Assembly (NCBI GenBank): GCA_012931725.1
Contig: CM022949.1
Location: forward strand, 49,537,551-49,601,550
Length of the DNA: 64,000 bases
DNA from: Litsea cubeba
Taxonomy: Eukaryota > Streptophyta > Magnoliopsida > Laurales > Lauraceae
Direction of reading: 5' to 3'
Part shown: positions 35,403 through 46,115 of the stretch, in pieces
How the letters are laid out: the number at the start of each line of letters is the position of its first letter
How positions within the stretch are numbered: position 1 is the stretch's first letter
Program-made: the position numbers and the translations under genes
Notes under the pieces: model-generated
What the model was told of the DNA's origin: nothing
Seen by the model: only the letters and a program-made list of their open reading frames with translations
Databases searched by the model: none

Positions 35403-36060
35403 ATGGATAAAAGTTGGATGCATAAGTCAAGATCGAGCCCTGAGTATCTAAATGGTGTTATAGAAAAGATCCCGTGTCCATGCATTAAATGTTGTAACAA
35501 GTACTATAAGAATAGAGAAGATGTGCATGGTGAGTTATTATGGAATGAGATAATGCAGAGATACATCAATTGGACGAGCCATGGGGAGGATATGTATGGA
35601 GGTGAATATATTAGTGATGAGTCCGAGGAGGGCGATGATATGCATGAAATGTTATAGGATGCATTCAGAATACCAAACTTAGATGGTGGGGAAGATAATG
35701 AATCACCGGAAGAAAGCATTCCTGATGTGCCCAACATGGAAGCACAAAAATTTACAAACTTTTGAAGGATACTGAGAATGAACTATACCCGGGTTGCACT
35801 AAATTCTTAAAGCTTCCTTTCCTTGTACGGTTATTTCACTTGAAGTGTCTTAACGGATGGAGTAACAAATCATTCGACATGTTACTTGAGTTATTAAAAG
35901 CGGCACTTCCTGTTGGTGAAATATTGCCCAAGAACCACTATGAATCAAAAAAGATACTTCGGGATCTTGGCCTCCACTACATAAAAATAGATGCTTGCCC
36001 AAATAACTGTATGCTGTATTGGAAGGAATATGAGAATATGAATGAATGTACCGTATGTGG

Positions 36061-36176
36061 TGAGTCTAGGTGGAAATCGTCTGCTACTAAACAGGCTGTA
36101 ACTTTGTACCATAGGTGGTGAGTCAAGGTGGAAATTGTCTGCTATTAAACAGGCTGTAACTTAGTTTACAAAAGAT
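36061..36176 (+). repeat. 58-bp tandem duplication in the transposase gene
   Basis: TGAGTCTAGGTGGAAATCGT at 36061 recurs with three changes at 36119. 58 is not a multiple of three, so the duplication breaks the frame. Confidence 0.9.
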
Positions 36177-37572
36177 AAGAAGATAGCTGTAAAGATTTTA
36201 CGCTATTTTCCATTGAAACCGAGGCTTTAGAGGTTATTTATGTCTTCAAAAATAGTCGAGTACATGAGATGGCATGATCAGGGCCGCATAAAGGACGAGG
36301 TGTTGAGGCATCCTGTAGACTCTGAGGCATGGTCAACTTTAGACGATGAATTCCTGATGTTCGGTTTAGAGCCTCGTGATATTAGACTTGGTTTAGCAAG
36401 CGATGGTTTTAATCCTTTTAATACCATGAGTATTGCTCACAGCACATGGCCGGTCATTCTCATTCCATACAACTTGCCACCATGGATGTGTATGAAGCAA
36501 TCATTTTCCATGTTGTCATTACTTATTCTTGGCCCTAAGTCTCCTGGGAACGACATCGATGTTTACATGCAACCGTTGATAGAGGAGTTGAAGGAGTTGT
36601 GGACAGATGGAGATGAGACATACGATGCCTCTTCAAAACAGAATTTCCAGATGCATGCAGCAGTCTCATGGACTATTAGTGATTTTCCCGCATATGCTAA
36701 CTTATCAGGATGGAGCACTAAAGGGGAAAAAGTCCGTCCCTCTTGCAACAAGGACACCTGTTCTGTCAGATTGAAGAATGGATATAAGTGGTGTTACTTG
36801 GGACATCGTTGATTTCTACCACTTGATCATAAGCTCTGACACAATAAGCGATCTTTTAATGGATTGAAGGAATTGAGAAGTATGCCAAATGCATTATCTG
36901 GTGATGATGTACTTGATCAATTGTGTGACTTTGAGCAAATCACATTCGGCAAGGCAGATAAGGATAATGGGGAGGAAGAGAAAAGGGGATGAGTGCAAAT
37001 TGCCAAAGAATTGGAAGAAGAAGAGTATTTTCTTCCAATTGCCTTATTGGAAAGATCTTATATTGCGGCACAATCTGGATGTTATGCACATCGAAAAAAA
37101 TGTGTGTGACAGTGTGCTAGGGACCTTATTGAACATGGAGGAGAAAACAAAAAACACTTTAAAAGCTCGTCTTGACCTAAAGTTAATGGGCATAGGGGAA
37201 CATCTCCACCCAAAACAGGAAGGAGATTGGTTGGTATTACCCTTTGCATGCCACTCAATGTCTTTAAATGAGAAAAGAAAGTTGTGTCAATTCTTGAAGG
37301 AGGTGAAGGTTCCGGATAATTATTCGTCGAACATTGCACGATGTGTTCAAGTCAAACAATGCAAGATCTTGGGGCTGAAGAGTCACGATTGTCATGTTCT
37401 TATGCAACAACTACTTCCGCTTGCAATACGCGGACTCTTAACCCAAGGATGTGTGTTCAGTTTTAACTCAATTCTCTACTTTCTTTAGGTAGTTGTGTTC
37501 GAAAGTTTTGAAGGTCTCAGAGCTGGAGCAACTTCAATTCTAGATTGCTCTAACACTGTGTAAATTGGAAAT

Positions 37573-38115
37573 TGGGGCTGTCAATTGTGTCGCGTTAACG
37601 AATTCGGGTTACCGGTTAACGAATTCGTGTTAAAATCACCTCAACACGTACATGTTCCGTTAACTTAACGGGTCAAAAAATCCAACCCGAACACAACCCG
37701 TTAATTTAACGGGTAACCCGACCCAACCCGTTAACCCGTTAAGTAATTAAGTCATTTCGAAAATTAAAAAAAAATCCATACAAAAATATATAAGGAGAAA
37801 ATTATATAAGCCACACGAAAATATGAGGATCTCGAGTGGATCCCACCTAAAATCCCACTATAAAATAATAAATCTCAATTCCTTCTTTATGAATATAAAT
37901 TAATTCTAGCTACAGTCAGGGACTAAAAAAAATTTTAACGGGTTGAGCGGGTTGTTAACAGGTTACTGGCTTAATTCGTACAAAATCCGTTAACTTAACG
38001 TGTTAACGGGTTTGACCCGTTAACGACCCGAACCCATTAAGAGCTCACCCGAAGCCGTTAATATCGTGTGGGTTCGTGTCATGTTAACGGGTCGTGTGGC
38101 ATTTTGACAGCCCTA
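37573..38115. mobile_element. Non-autonomous hAT element, 543 bp, inside the TNP2 exon
   Basis: The ends TGGGGCTGTCAA and TTGACAGCCCTA are inverse partners (one mismatch). TTGGAAAT lies on both sides (37565-37572 and 38116-38123), a perfect 8-base duplication. Subterminal zones repeat GTTAACCCGTTAA and GGGTTAACG in both orientations. Removing the element and one duplication rejoins the DUF4218 frame at KLEMIFPPAF. Confidence 0.96.
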
Positions 38116-39689
38116 TTGGAAATGATCTTTCCACCGGCATTTTTTGATATTATTGTCCATTTGCCTATTCATCTCGCCGATGAGGCCAAGTTTGTCGGAC
38201 CAGTGCAATACCGGTGGATGTATCCAATCGAGAGGTCTGTATATATATAATATCAACTTGTCATTTCAATAATGTATTGGCAATAACATCAATAATTATA
38301 TTCCCATAGGTACTTACACGCTGAAATCATATGTACATAATAGAAGTCGCCCGGAGGGTTCAATAGTAGAAGGGTACCTTTTGAGAAGAATGTTCGACTT
38401 TTTGCTCCAGATACTTGCATGAGGTTGAGACAAGGTTCAATTGGCCAGTTCGGAATTACGATGGTGGTGATGCTGAATCACATGAAAAGTTTTCCATTTT
38501 CGCAGGGACCGATCATGCCTTAGGGAAGGCAGGCAACCTTGCACATGCTAAGTACAGATGAGTGGGAGCAGGCTCATCTATATGTGTTGAACAACTGTGA
38601 TGAAGTCACCCCATTTGTTCAGTAAGTTTGTTAGTTACCAATCTAGTGAAACGATATATATAAAAAAAAAAAAACCTTAACATTTTCCTCCCATTTGGAT
38701 TATGATAAAAATGATTTATTGTGCAGGACACATAAGCAGATGATTAAGGATGCTCATGGTGGTCGTATAAGTGTTAGGGATGTGGACAGCACTCATATTA
38801 AGGAATTTGGTAAAAGGTTCGAAGGCCATGTAAGTGTTTTATATAATATGCATTTTTCCTATTAAGTGTAGTCATAGTTGTGAATAGTGTGAAGGGGATG
38901 TATTAATTTCCTTGTCCAATCCAAATAGGTTTCACAGATGCAAGTAGATGATGAGCATGTAGATGAACAACTACAATTACTAGCTATGCCTCCACTTCGA
39001 GCAGTGAGGTGCTTTAAGGGGTACATCGTAAATGGCTTTAGATTTCACACAAAAGATCGCGAGAGACAAAGGAAAACTCAAAATAGTGGAGTTTTCTTAA
39101 CTGCTAAGACATCGAGCTTTGCAAGCGCAAGAGACTCGAACCCGATGACCGGCAATGTTGGCTATTATGGCGTCTTAAACGATGTTATATATGGAGTTAC
39201 AGTATGTCGGTGGGAATCGGATCGTGTTATTCAAATATGGTTGGTGGGATGTAATGAACCGTGATGGTAGGGGAATCAAGCAAGATGAGCATGGGTTCAC
39301 CTGTGTGAACTTCACACGGACCTTAATTACCAATGAACCATTTATTCTTGCAAATCAAGCACAAAAAGTTTTCTACATCCAAGACACCATCGATTCCAAT
39401 TGGCATGTCGCGATAAAGATACAACCCCAAGACTTATACAATATGGAGACTTAAACAGTGTTAAAGCATGATGGATCTGTTTTAGTTGTTGGGTTGTTGT
39501 GGATATGTTTTAGTATGATGTGATCGTCTACTTATACTTTTGTTGTTATTAATGATCGGGTCGTGGACTGAACCCATCTTTCGATAATTGTGTGGCGCTG
39601 ATAGTGATAAAAGTTGCTTGTTTAAATAACAGTTATGAGGTCTGTTGTAATGAATATTCGCATAACTTGCTTGTTCAAATTTTGTTATC

Positions 39690-39771
39690 AAAGGAGCGAC
39701 AACAAAATCAGTTTTGGAGTCCTGGGAACGTGAAGGATCTGACACTATCTCATGTGAAGATCCACTTGCAG
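39690..39771 (+). pseudogene. Captured KANADI (GARP family) exon
   Basis: The end of the segment reads VKDLTLSHVKIHLQ and stops exactly at donor GTAACT. KANADI proteins have VKDLTLAHVKSHLQ at the end of an exon, with the intron directly after HLQ. Upstream bases GAGCGA..CAAAATCAGTTTTGGAG match the codons for the KANADI ERATPKSVLE stretch, with small deletions that shift the frame. KANADI factors specify abaxial organ identity by binding DNA through this GARP domain. Only the recognition-helix exon is present, just downstream of the transposase and on the same strand. Confidence 0.78.
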
Positions 39772-41499
39772 GTAACTTGAATATGTTAGCAAAAAGACTT
39801 CTAATTTGATCTCTTTCTATTGACAAACAGCCCACGAAATCTGGTTCATTAAGTGCAAATGTCAATGTCTCATAATCTGAAGCCAATAAGTAAGCTATTA
39901 CGATTTTAATTTACTGTTATCTCAGTTGGTTTATATCTTCTATCAAGTACTTTTTTTACGTAAGTTTATCTCACAAGTCACACCATGTGTTTGTGCATGA
40001 ATGCTGAGAATCTGCATGCTGCTGTGCCAACTTACATAGGTCTTTCTAGGTTGTAAATTCAATCTCTTATTAGTTTTGAATGGTTAATATTTCATTGCAG
40101 GCCACATGACATCAATCTTCAGCCTATGTAGCTTTTGGGTTGTTATTGGGCAAGTGAAAGAGGTGATGGTGTGAGTTCATGGTCCTTCTCTTAGTCCTAG
40201 CCAAGTTCCTCAAGATAAAGTTCTGGAAGAAAGAGGTGATGGTGTGAGTTTTGTTTTCTCTTCAGGTACATATATGTACTAGATTAATGTTAGCCCATTT
40301 TAATTTTTTATTGTTTCTGTTTACCATGTGTAGAGTACATAGAGTCTCACTAGCATGCCCTTATTTCTTAAATTATACAATGGGCCCACCATTCATGAAT
40401 CAAACCTCATAATCATCAATGAGCACTTGACAAAATTTCTCTCCTATTGGAGATTTGGAGTGGGAGGCACATGAGACTGGTCGCATGAGAAGGGATAGCA
40501 TTTAAAGTAAATGACATGTATTAAAAAACAGTGGACCTCATGCTAAAAGTTTGGGGTAGCATGAGAAGGGATAGCATTTGGGTCCTTATTATCCTTGGGC
40601 TGATTGCTTTGGCTGATGAAGCTGAATGAATAGAATTATCTCCACTCTCTGGAATAAGTAAAAAGAATAAACAAATGGAAGGTAAGTGTATGCATCAAAG
40701 GAGGCTTCTTTTGATCAGTAATGACTGTTGTACCCTTCTTTCTAAAAATTTAACATCTTTATGGAATGACTTTGAATGGGAACTTCGCTGATTGGTTTCT
40801 TCACATGCGAGGTGAAAACACTTGTCACTTGTTTTCTTCTTCTTCTTTTTTATTCAGTTTCACCTGTTCAGAATTCTGATACCAGAACCTAAAAAGTTGA
40901 TCTACTTCGGCAGTTGACCCTAGTTTTTTTGTGCATTTTTCTGCCTCTGTTTGAAATTGTTGCTTCTGTGATTTCTTTCATTTCACTTGTTGCACAAATG
41001 ATCCAAGGAACCTGTACTTAAGAGTGCCTTGGTCCTAGGTTGGTGGGGAACGTGTGTTCCTCAAGTGGCCTACGTGACCCCATTGATTGCCATGCAACAA
41101 GGTTGGTTATGATCCCAACATTGCATTATGTTGGGCTGCCGATGGGCTGGGCGCCAGACCAAGCCTTTTGCTTATTTTTTGTTTGTCTCTGTAATTTTTG
41201 GGCTCAAACGATTTATGTATATTACTTTTATATGCCAGACATTTGTATGTGATTGAATTTTCTTTTTCTTTTTTATATTATTGCAAGCATTACCCATCTC
41301 TTTTTTATTTATTTTTTTGGCTATGGAATTATCTTTCTTGATTCTTTTGGTACAGATGCTACCCCTTAGAAAGGGTATTTTGTGATGTCCTTATTTTGTT
41401 GGTAATTTTGTAGTCTAATAGTTCTTCTGGAGGGCTCTGTTTTTACCATTGTAAGCTTTATATAATATTTAGTAGTTGCATGTGTTTCTTTGATTCCAG
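39772..41499 (+). other. Spacer between KANADI and ARF fragments
   Basis: No coding family recognised. A piece near 40490-40580 is repeated (GAGAAGGGATAGCATTT twice). It is probably captured intron sequence. Confidence 0.35.
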
Positions 41500-42176
41500 A
41501 TAAAAAAGGATTACCTAAAAGAAGCACTTTGGAGTGCTTGTGCTGGCCCTTGTCACTGTTCCTCAAGCTGGAGAGAAGGTCTTTTACTTCCCTCAAGTTC
41601 ATGTAGAACAGGTATGTATCTCCTGCGCAAAGCAGCATCAGGTTGTCTTTGAGAATATTCTGTACCTTCTACTGTTCCATACCTGTCTTGTATTTGAATG
41701 GATTGTGTTTTATGTAGATTGCAGCCTATTCAAATCAAGATGTGGATAATCTACAAATGCCTGTGTACAATTTGCCTCCAATCATCCCGTGCAGGGTTGT
41801 AAATCTTGAATTAAAGGTCTCTTCATTTATACTTTATCTATTTGCCACTCTGATTCGGGTGGTGGAGATTGTGCTATTATAGTTGGTTCAATTACTTGAA
41901 TTAGTGGTGGTGTTCATAGTTCATACTTCTTAAGTGTGGTGTTGCAGGCGGAATATGATACGGATGAGGTGTTTGCATACTTCACATTGCTTCCTCACCC
42001 AGAGGTTTGGTGTCTGTTGAAACTTTGTCTTCGTATTTAATAATTCTATAGTAGTGAGATGAAAATTTGCTACATTTCTCATTTGGGTGGGGGAGGCAAA
42101 GCTGACTGGTTTATTTCTTGAGTTGGTAACTGCAGGAAAAGCAGAGTGAGAAGACAAAAGTGAACATTGCATGGAA
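41500..42176 (+). pseudogene. Captured auxin response factor (ARF) fragment, four exons with introns
   Basis: Four exon pieces with conserved splice sites: 41500-41611 (ALWSACAGP, then shifted frame VTVPQAGEKVFYFPQ), 41718-41816 (33 codons, ends YNLPPIIPCRVVNLELK), 41948-42004 (AEYDTDEVFAYFTLLPHPE) and 42136 to about 42176 (EKQSEKTKVNIAW). This is the N-terminal flank of the ARF B3 DNA-binding domain, where family members have ELWHACAGPLVTVPxxGExVxYFPQGHxEQ. The B3 domain itself is absent. A frameshift lies after CAGP and His of GH is lost. Sequence features fit the ARF1/2/9 type better than the activator type. Introns are kept, so capture was from genomic DNA, not a cDNA. It lies on the strand of the transposase. 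Confidence 0.9.
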
Positions 42177-42317
42177 TTTTTTTTCTTTTGGAGAGAGAGA
42201 GTCTATTTTCCCATCTCTTTTATTATATTTGATCCAAAAACAAATGATCAAGGTTGCAGATATGATGTAGAAGCTAACTACGTGAATGCTATTGTTATAT
42301 ATATATATATATATATT

Positions 42318-42478
42318 TATGGGGCATGTTCACATGCATATGGTGAGGGACACTCCCATTTTTGCAAATGAAAAGTACAAAATGTATTTTTCAAGATGTG
42401 CATTTTGTACTTTTCATTTTCAAAAAGGGGGGGCGTCCCACACCCTATGGTGAGGGAAGGATGCACATGAACATTCTC
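42318..42478. mobile_element. Hairpin MITE, about 160 bp
   Basis: GGGGCATGTTCACATGCAT at the left and the inverse of ATGCACATGAACATTCTCC at the right pair imperfectly. Inside, CAAATGAAAAGTACAAAATG pairs with CATTTTGTACTTTTCATTTT. TA-rich flanks of about 9 bases may be the duplication. Confidence 0.7.
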
Positions 42479-42629
42479 CTATATATATTGTCAAATATTT
42501 ATCTAAATTGTGGTGAGGATTGGAAGAACATGAAGATGTTGGTAGGTAAATTTTCTTTGTGAATGCTATTGTTATTGTTTCTGTGCTTCATGTGGTGTGG
42601 GCTGATATTTGTAAAAAAAAAAAAAAATA

Positions 42630-43017
42630 CAGCTTTTAGTGGCGGCCATATGATCGACGCTAAAAACTGTGTTTTTTTAAAAAAAAAAAAAAAAACACCT
42701 TTTAGGGGCGGTCATAAAGCCGCCACTAAAAATATTGATTTTTAGCGCTGGCCATTTTTACTATTACCGTCGGCAAATGGGCACCGCTAAAAGTTTTCTT
42801 CGTCGGCTTACCGACAAATTTCTTTTACCGACGGTCAGGGCCACCGCTAATAATAACAATAGCGGCGGTCATTGGCCGACGCTAAACCTTATACCCACCC
42901 AACATGTACCCTCGCCATGCGGAGGCTATAGTGACCGCCGGTAAAACCTTTACCGGTGGCCAATCTCACTTTTACCAGCGTCCGCCGGCCCCCGCTATAA
43001 GTAGTTTTTCTTGTACT
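42630..43017. repeat. Right CACTA-type subterminal repeats and putative terminus
   Basis: Many AGCGGCGGTCATTGGCCGACGC- and CCGCTAAAAA-like motifs in both orientations end in TAGTTTTTCTTGTACTATG, close to the TTTTCTTGTAGTG tip of CACTA elements but not exact. Together with 30019-30250 they enclose the TNP2 gene. Confidence 0.65.
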
Positions 43018-43206
43018 ATGTATGAGTGTAAGAGCTAATATCGTATCAAATTTAAACCGTTGATCTATCGCGATTATCGAGAAATTTGCAAGAAAGTCAT
43101 GTTGTTTTGTAAATTATAAGCCACATTTTGTTTTGCAAGTTTCTTGATAATCATGATAGATCAACAATTCAAATTTAGTGAGATATTAGTTCTTACACTC
43201 ATACAG
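43018..43206. mobile_element. Hairpin MITE, about 190 bp
   Basis: GTATGAGTGTAAGAGCTAAT at the left is the near-perfect inverse of the right end ATTAGTTCTTACACTCATAC, and pairing extends for about 75 bases on each side. The target duplication is not clear. It sits exactly between the CACTA end and the right inverted repeat of the composite. Confidence 0.85.
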
Positions 43207-43376
43207 TTATCCAACGGTTTGGATGGTGGTTTGGTTGTCCACAATCAAGGAAAAAAAATAAATATGCGGACTGTTTACGTCATTGTGGGATATCCTACGG
43301 ATCAAATAGCTCTGCGGTATTTGGACTGTTCTGGGGCTATTGTCAGCTTTACGACCGTCCGTACGGTAATCGTCCC
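43205..43376 (-). repeat. Right inverted repeat of the composite
   Basis: Inverse of 29775-30010, shorter by the extra piece in the left copy. Confidence 0.85.
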
Positions 43377-43429
43377 TAAGTATATTATAAGGGGCTTTGG
43401 TCGGAGGTCCTTCAAAGTATGACTTTAAG

Positions 43430-43432
<3 letters not shown>

Positions 43433-43470
<38 letters not shown>
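43433..43470. repeat. Poly(A) run of about 38 bases
   Basis: An uninterrupted A tract where element A has only a short A run. It is either slippage expansion or a sequencing artefact. Confidence 0.9.
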
Positions 43471-43474
<4 letters not shown>

Positions 43475-44389
43475 ATGCAGCTAAAGGTTCCTCTTATATT
43501 TTCTCATACCTGAAATGTCCAGTTTACCCTTTCTTTAAATCTCATCCCATGATTGGTGGGATATCCCATTAATAATGGTCAACAACCCTTTAATTGGCCA
43601 TGAATAATGGAATCGTATTAATGAGGTTTCAAATAAATTCTAGAAACACACATAAATTTCAAAATAACCCAAATAAATTTCAAAAAATGCAAAACTTTCA
43701 AAAAAAGAAATAAATTAAAAATAATAATAAATTTTAAAATAACGCAGATACATTTAAAACGATGCAAATAAATTTCAAAAATTTCAGAAAATGTAAATAA
43801 ATTTCAAAAGATCGAAAGAAAATTCAGAAAATGCAAATAAATTTAAAAAGCAGCAAATTAATTTCAAAACACACAAATAAAATTAAAAAACACAAACATA
43901 TTTACCAAAACTATGATAAATCAATTTTTTTAATTTCTGAAAAAAATTTCAAAAACTTAGTTAAATTTATTTCAAAAAATACAAATAAATATCAAAAGAC
44001 ACAAATAAAATTCAAAAACACAAATAGATCTAAGAAAATACAAATAAATTTGCCAAAAAACACAGAAATATTCATTCGAAAACTTAGTTAAAGTATTCAA
44101 AATGGAGATAAATTTGTCGGTAACTCAGCTATATTTTCAAAAACACAAATAAATTTACCAAAAACTCGGATAGGTTTGTTCAGAATTCAGATAAATTTGT
44201 TCCAGAACTCAGATAATTAGCCGAAAACACATAGATTTGTCTAAAACTCAGATAAATTTATTTCAAAACTCAAATAAATTTGCGCAAAGCTCAAATAAAT
44301 TTGACAAAAAATCAAAAACTCATAAATTTGATAAAAACTCAAATAAATTTGTCAAAAACTCAAATAAATTTGACAAATGATGTCAGCCC

Positions 44390-44730
44390 TGGCTGACTAC
44401 TGGTTAATGCTGAACTAGGCTTCCTGCTGCGGAGGGGTTAGAACTCACCCGAACTTGACCCTGGCTTGGAAACTGACCAAGCTGGGTCTTATCTTCTTCC
44501 TCGACAAGCTTTGTTTCTACAACAGAACCGTGGACACTACAGCGCCTTGCTGCTTCTTCTTCGGCGATAGGCGAACTCTGACGGCCATGGCCTGCGTCGC
44601 CCAGCGATGACGACGGCGTGCGGGCAGCCTTCTCCGGTGATCAGTTTACAAAGAGATTTATTCTCTGCACCTTGTCTCTTCCGGCGATGGCTCCAGCGAT
44701 GAGAGCCCAACAAGACACGTACCTCCCCCG
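44390..44730 (-). repeat. Copia-leader-like block of element B
   Basis: Corresponds to the block at 19440-20060 of element A (GACGTCAGC..GGCTG, CTTGGAA..TGACC, CTTCTTC) but is more decayed. Confidence 0.5.
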
Positions 44731-44813
44731 TTTTGTCTTTACTTAAGACTTATCCACTACTTGTTTCTATTAAACGAACAAAATGCACTGTGGATCTTTA
44801 ATGGGCATGAAAC

Positions 44814-45586
44814 TGTTAGGACAGTGGACCACCACAAACTCAACATTGATATGATATTGTCCACTTTAGGCCTAAGCCCTCATGGATTTGTTCTTGGGTA
44901 GAACCCAAAAGGCCTCATTTCAATGGAGTACTTAGTCCAACTTATATGCCCATGATCTTTCCCAATTCTAGCCGATGTGGGACTTTGGTTGCACATTCCC
45001 CACAATCTTCCCCTCAAACAAAGGACCATATCTTTTTGGATATTTTTACCGGGCCTCCCCTCAAACGATCATCCATCCGTCCGCTCCATCGAGGAGAGCA
45101 ACTCGAGAGCCTTACCACGGATCCACCAATCGTGAGTAGTGCGCTTTTCCTGCGCATCACTGGGCCCACCACCTTTTGTTTGACAATCTGAGGATTCTCC
45201 GGGCTAAGTCTGGGCCTGGGCTCTGATTACTACTTGTTAGGACAGTGGACCACCACAAACTCCACATTGATATGATATTGTCCACTTTGGGCCTAAGCCC
45301 TCATGGATTTGTTCTTGGGTAGAACCCAAAAGGCCTCATTTCAATGGAGTACTTAGTCCAACTTATATGCCCGTGATCTTTTCCAATTCTAGTCTTGTTA
45401 GTACAGTGGACCACCACAAACTCCACATTGATATGATATTGTCCACTTTGGGCCTAAGCCCTCATGGATTTGTTCTTGGGTAGAACCCAAAAGGCCTCAT
45501 TTCAATGGAGTACTTAGTCCAACTTATATGCCCATAATCTTTCCCAATTCCAGCCGATGTGGGACTTTGGTTGTACATCCCCAACA
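44814..45586. mobile_element. TRIM retrotransposon with three LTR copies, 773 bp, perfect 5-bp TSD
   Basis: GAAAC flanks it at 44809-44813 and 45587-45591. Order: LTR 44814-45004 (191 bases, TGTTAGGACAGTGG ... CCCCACA), an internal domain of 230 bases ending CTCTGATTACTACT, a second LTR cut short at about 45395, and a full LTR 45396-45586. No coding capacity. The LTR tail has GCCGATGTGGGACTTTGGTT, widespread in plant TRIMs. The partial middle LTR suggests unequal recombination or template switching. Confidence 0.92.
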
Positions 45587-46115
45587 GAAACAAGAGTTTC
45601 CACCTCGTGATTCCAACGTCCAGCAGCTCTGGAAACTCCTCTTGACTTAATCTCGTCAATCTTTGTCGGCGCAGGATTGCCTAAGCCCTAGGAAAATCCT
45701 AGCCTCTCTGGAAGGCGGTATCATTAAGAACGTCTGTGTGGGCATTTTGGGGTTGGGGTTTAAGACACCCCCACCACCGAAAAACGCCCACATCGGCATC
45801 TTGTTTTTTCGGCTGGACCCCACATCGCGTAGAACAACAGTGCATAGAAATACCAAAGGGACGGTGGTGTTGAGTTCTATGCATAGAAATAACAAAGGGA
45901 GAATACAAGACTTGAAATTTTAAATTTCAAAATTTTATGCCTAAATCGGTTGAAATGGCAAATTAGTCATGAAATACGTGATTGTGTGGATGTAGGGACC
46001 TCTGGCTGCAAATTGTCTAGCTGAGTGGACCAAAGCCCTTAAACAGAATTTGCATGGACTGGAGGCTGGATACATTCCACTTTAGAGACCTTTCGCTAAT
46101 TTACTCTATATTATA

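Larger units (their letters stand above)
35403..39454 (+). pseudogene. TNP2-type CACTA transposase, copy 1, broken
   Basis: Recognisable parts in order: N-terminal transposase-associated region (35403-35600, MDKSWM..., CPCIKCCN), TNP2 core (35760-36850: ELYPGCTKF, LFHLKCLNGWSNKSF, IDACPNNCMLYW, GLASDGFNPFNTMS, GNDIDVYMQPLIEELKELW, DFPAYANLSGWSTKG), DUF4218 region (37040-38600: LRHNLDVMHIEKNVCDS, GLKSHDCHVLMQQLLPLA, MIFPPAFFDIIVHLPIHLA) and DUF4216 (38960-39450: YGVLNDVI, YGWWDVMN, FILANQAQKVFYIQD). Breaks are a stop at 35656, stops near 36810 and 36838, a 58-base duplication, a 543-base hAT insertion inside the DUF4218 exon and several frameshifts. It shares about the same architecture as the reverse-strand copy at 56980-60618. 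The encoded protein would have cut and joined CACTA ends in the nucleus. Confidence 0.93.
29775..43376 (+). mobile_element. 13.6-kb composite bounded by MULE-like inverted repeats with perfect 9-bp TSD
   Basis: The left end GGGACAATTACCGTACGGAC (29775) and the inverse right end GGGACGATTACCGTACGGAC (43376) are partners, and similarity continues for about 170-235 bases. TAAGTATAT lies on both sides (29766-29774 and 43377-43385). Long inverted repeats plus a 9-base duplication indicate a Mutator-like element. Its interior, however, holds CACTA-type subterminal repeats and a TNP2 transposase. The simplest reading is that a CACTA element inserted inside a small MULE, or that the two have merged into one mobile unit. 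It also carries KANADI and ARF exons. Confidence 0.8.
43390..46106. mobile_element. Element B: second member of the 9-bp-TSD family, 2.7 kb
   Basis: TATATTATA flanks it at 43381-43389 and 46107-46115. Both ends and the AT-rich array match element A (18293-20501). A 38-40 base A run (43433-43470) lies near the left end. It carries a 773-base TRIM insertion. It landed only 4 bases from the end of the composite's target duplication. Confidence 0.85.

Noticed and set aside
39482..39886. 134-residue minus-strand frame downstream of the transposase
   Set aside because: It overlaps the KANADI exon on the opposite strand, which explains the sequence better.
44814..45586. Cassandra-type TRIM (with a 5S RNA-like LTR)
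   Set aside because: I could not see 5S RNA promoter boxes in the LTR, so I call it only a TRIM.
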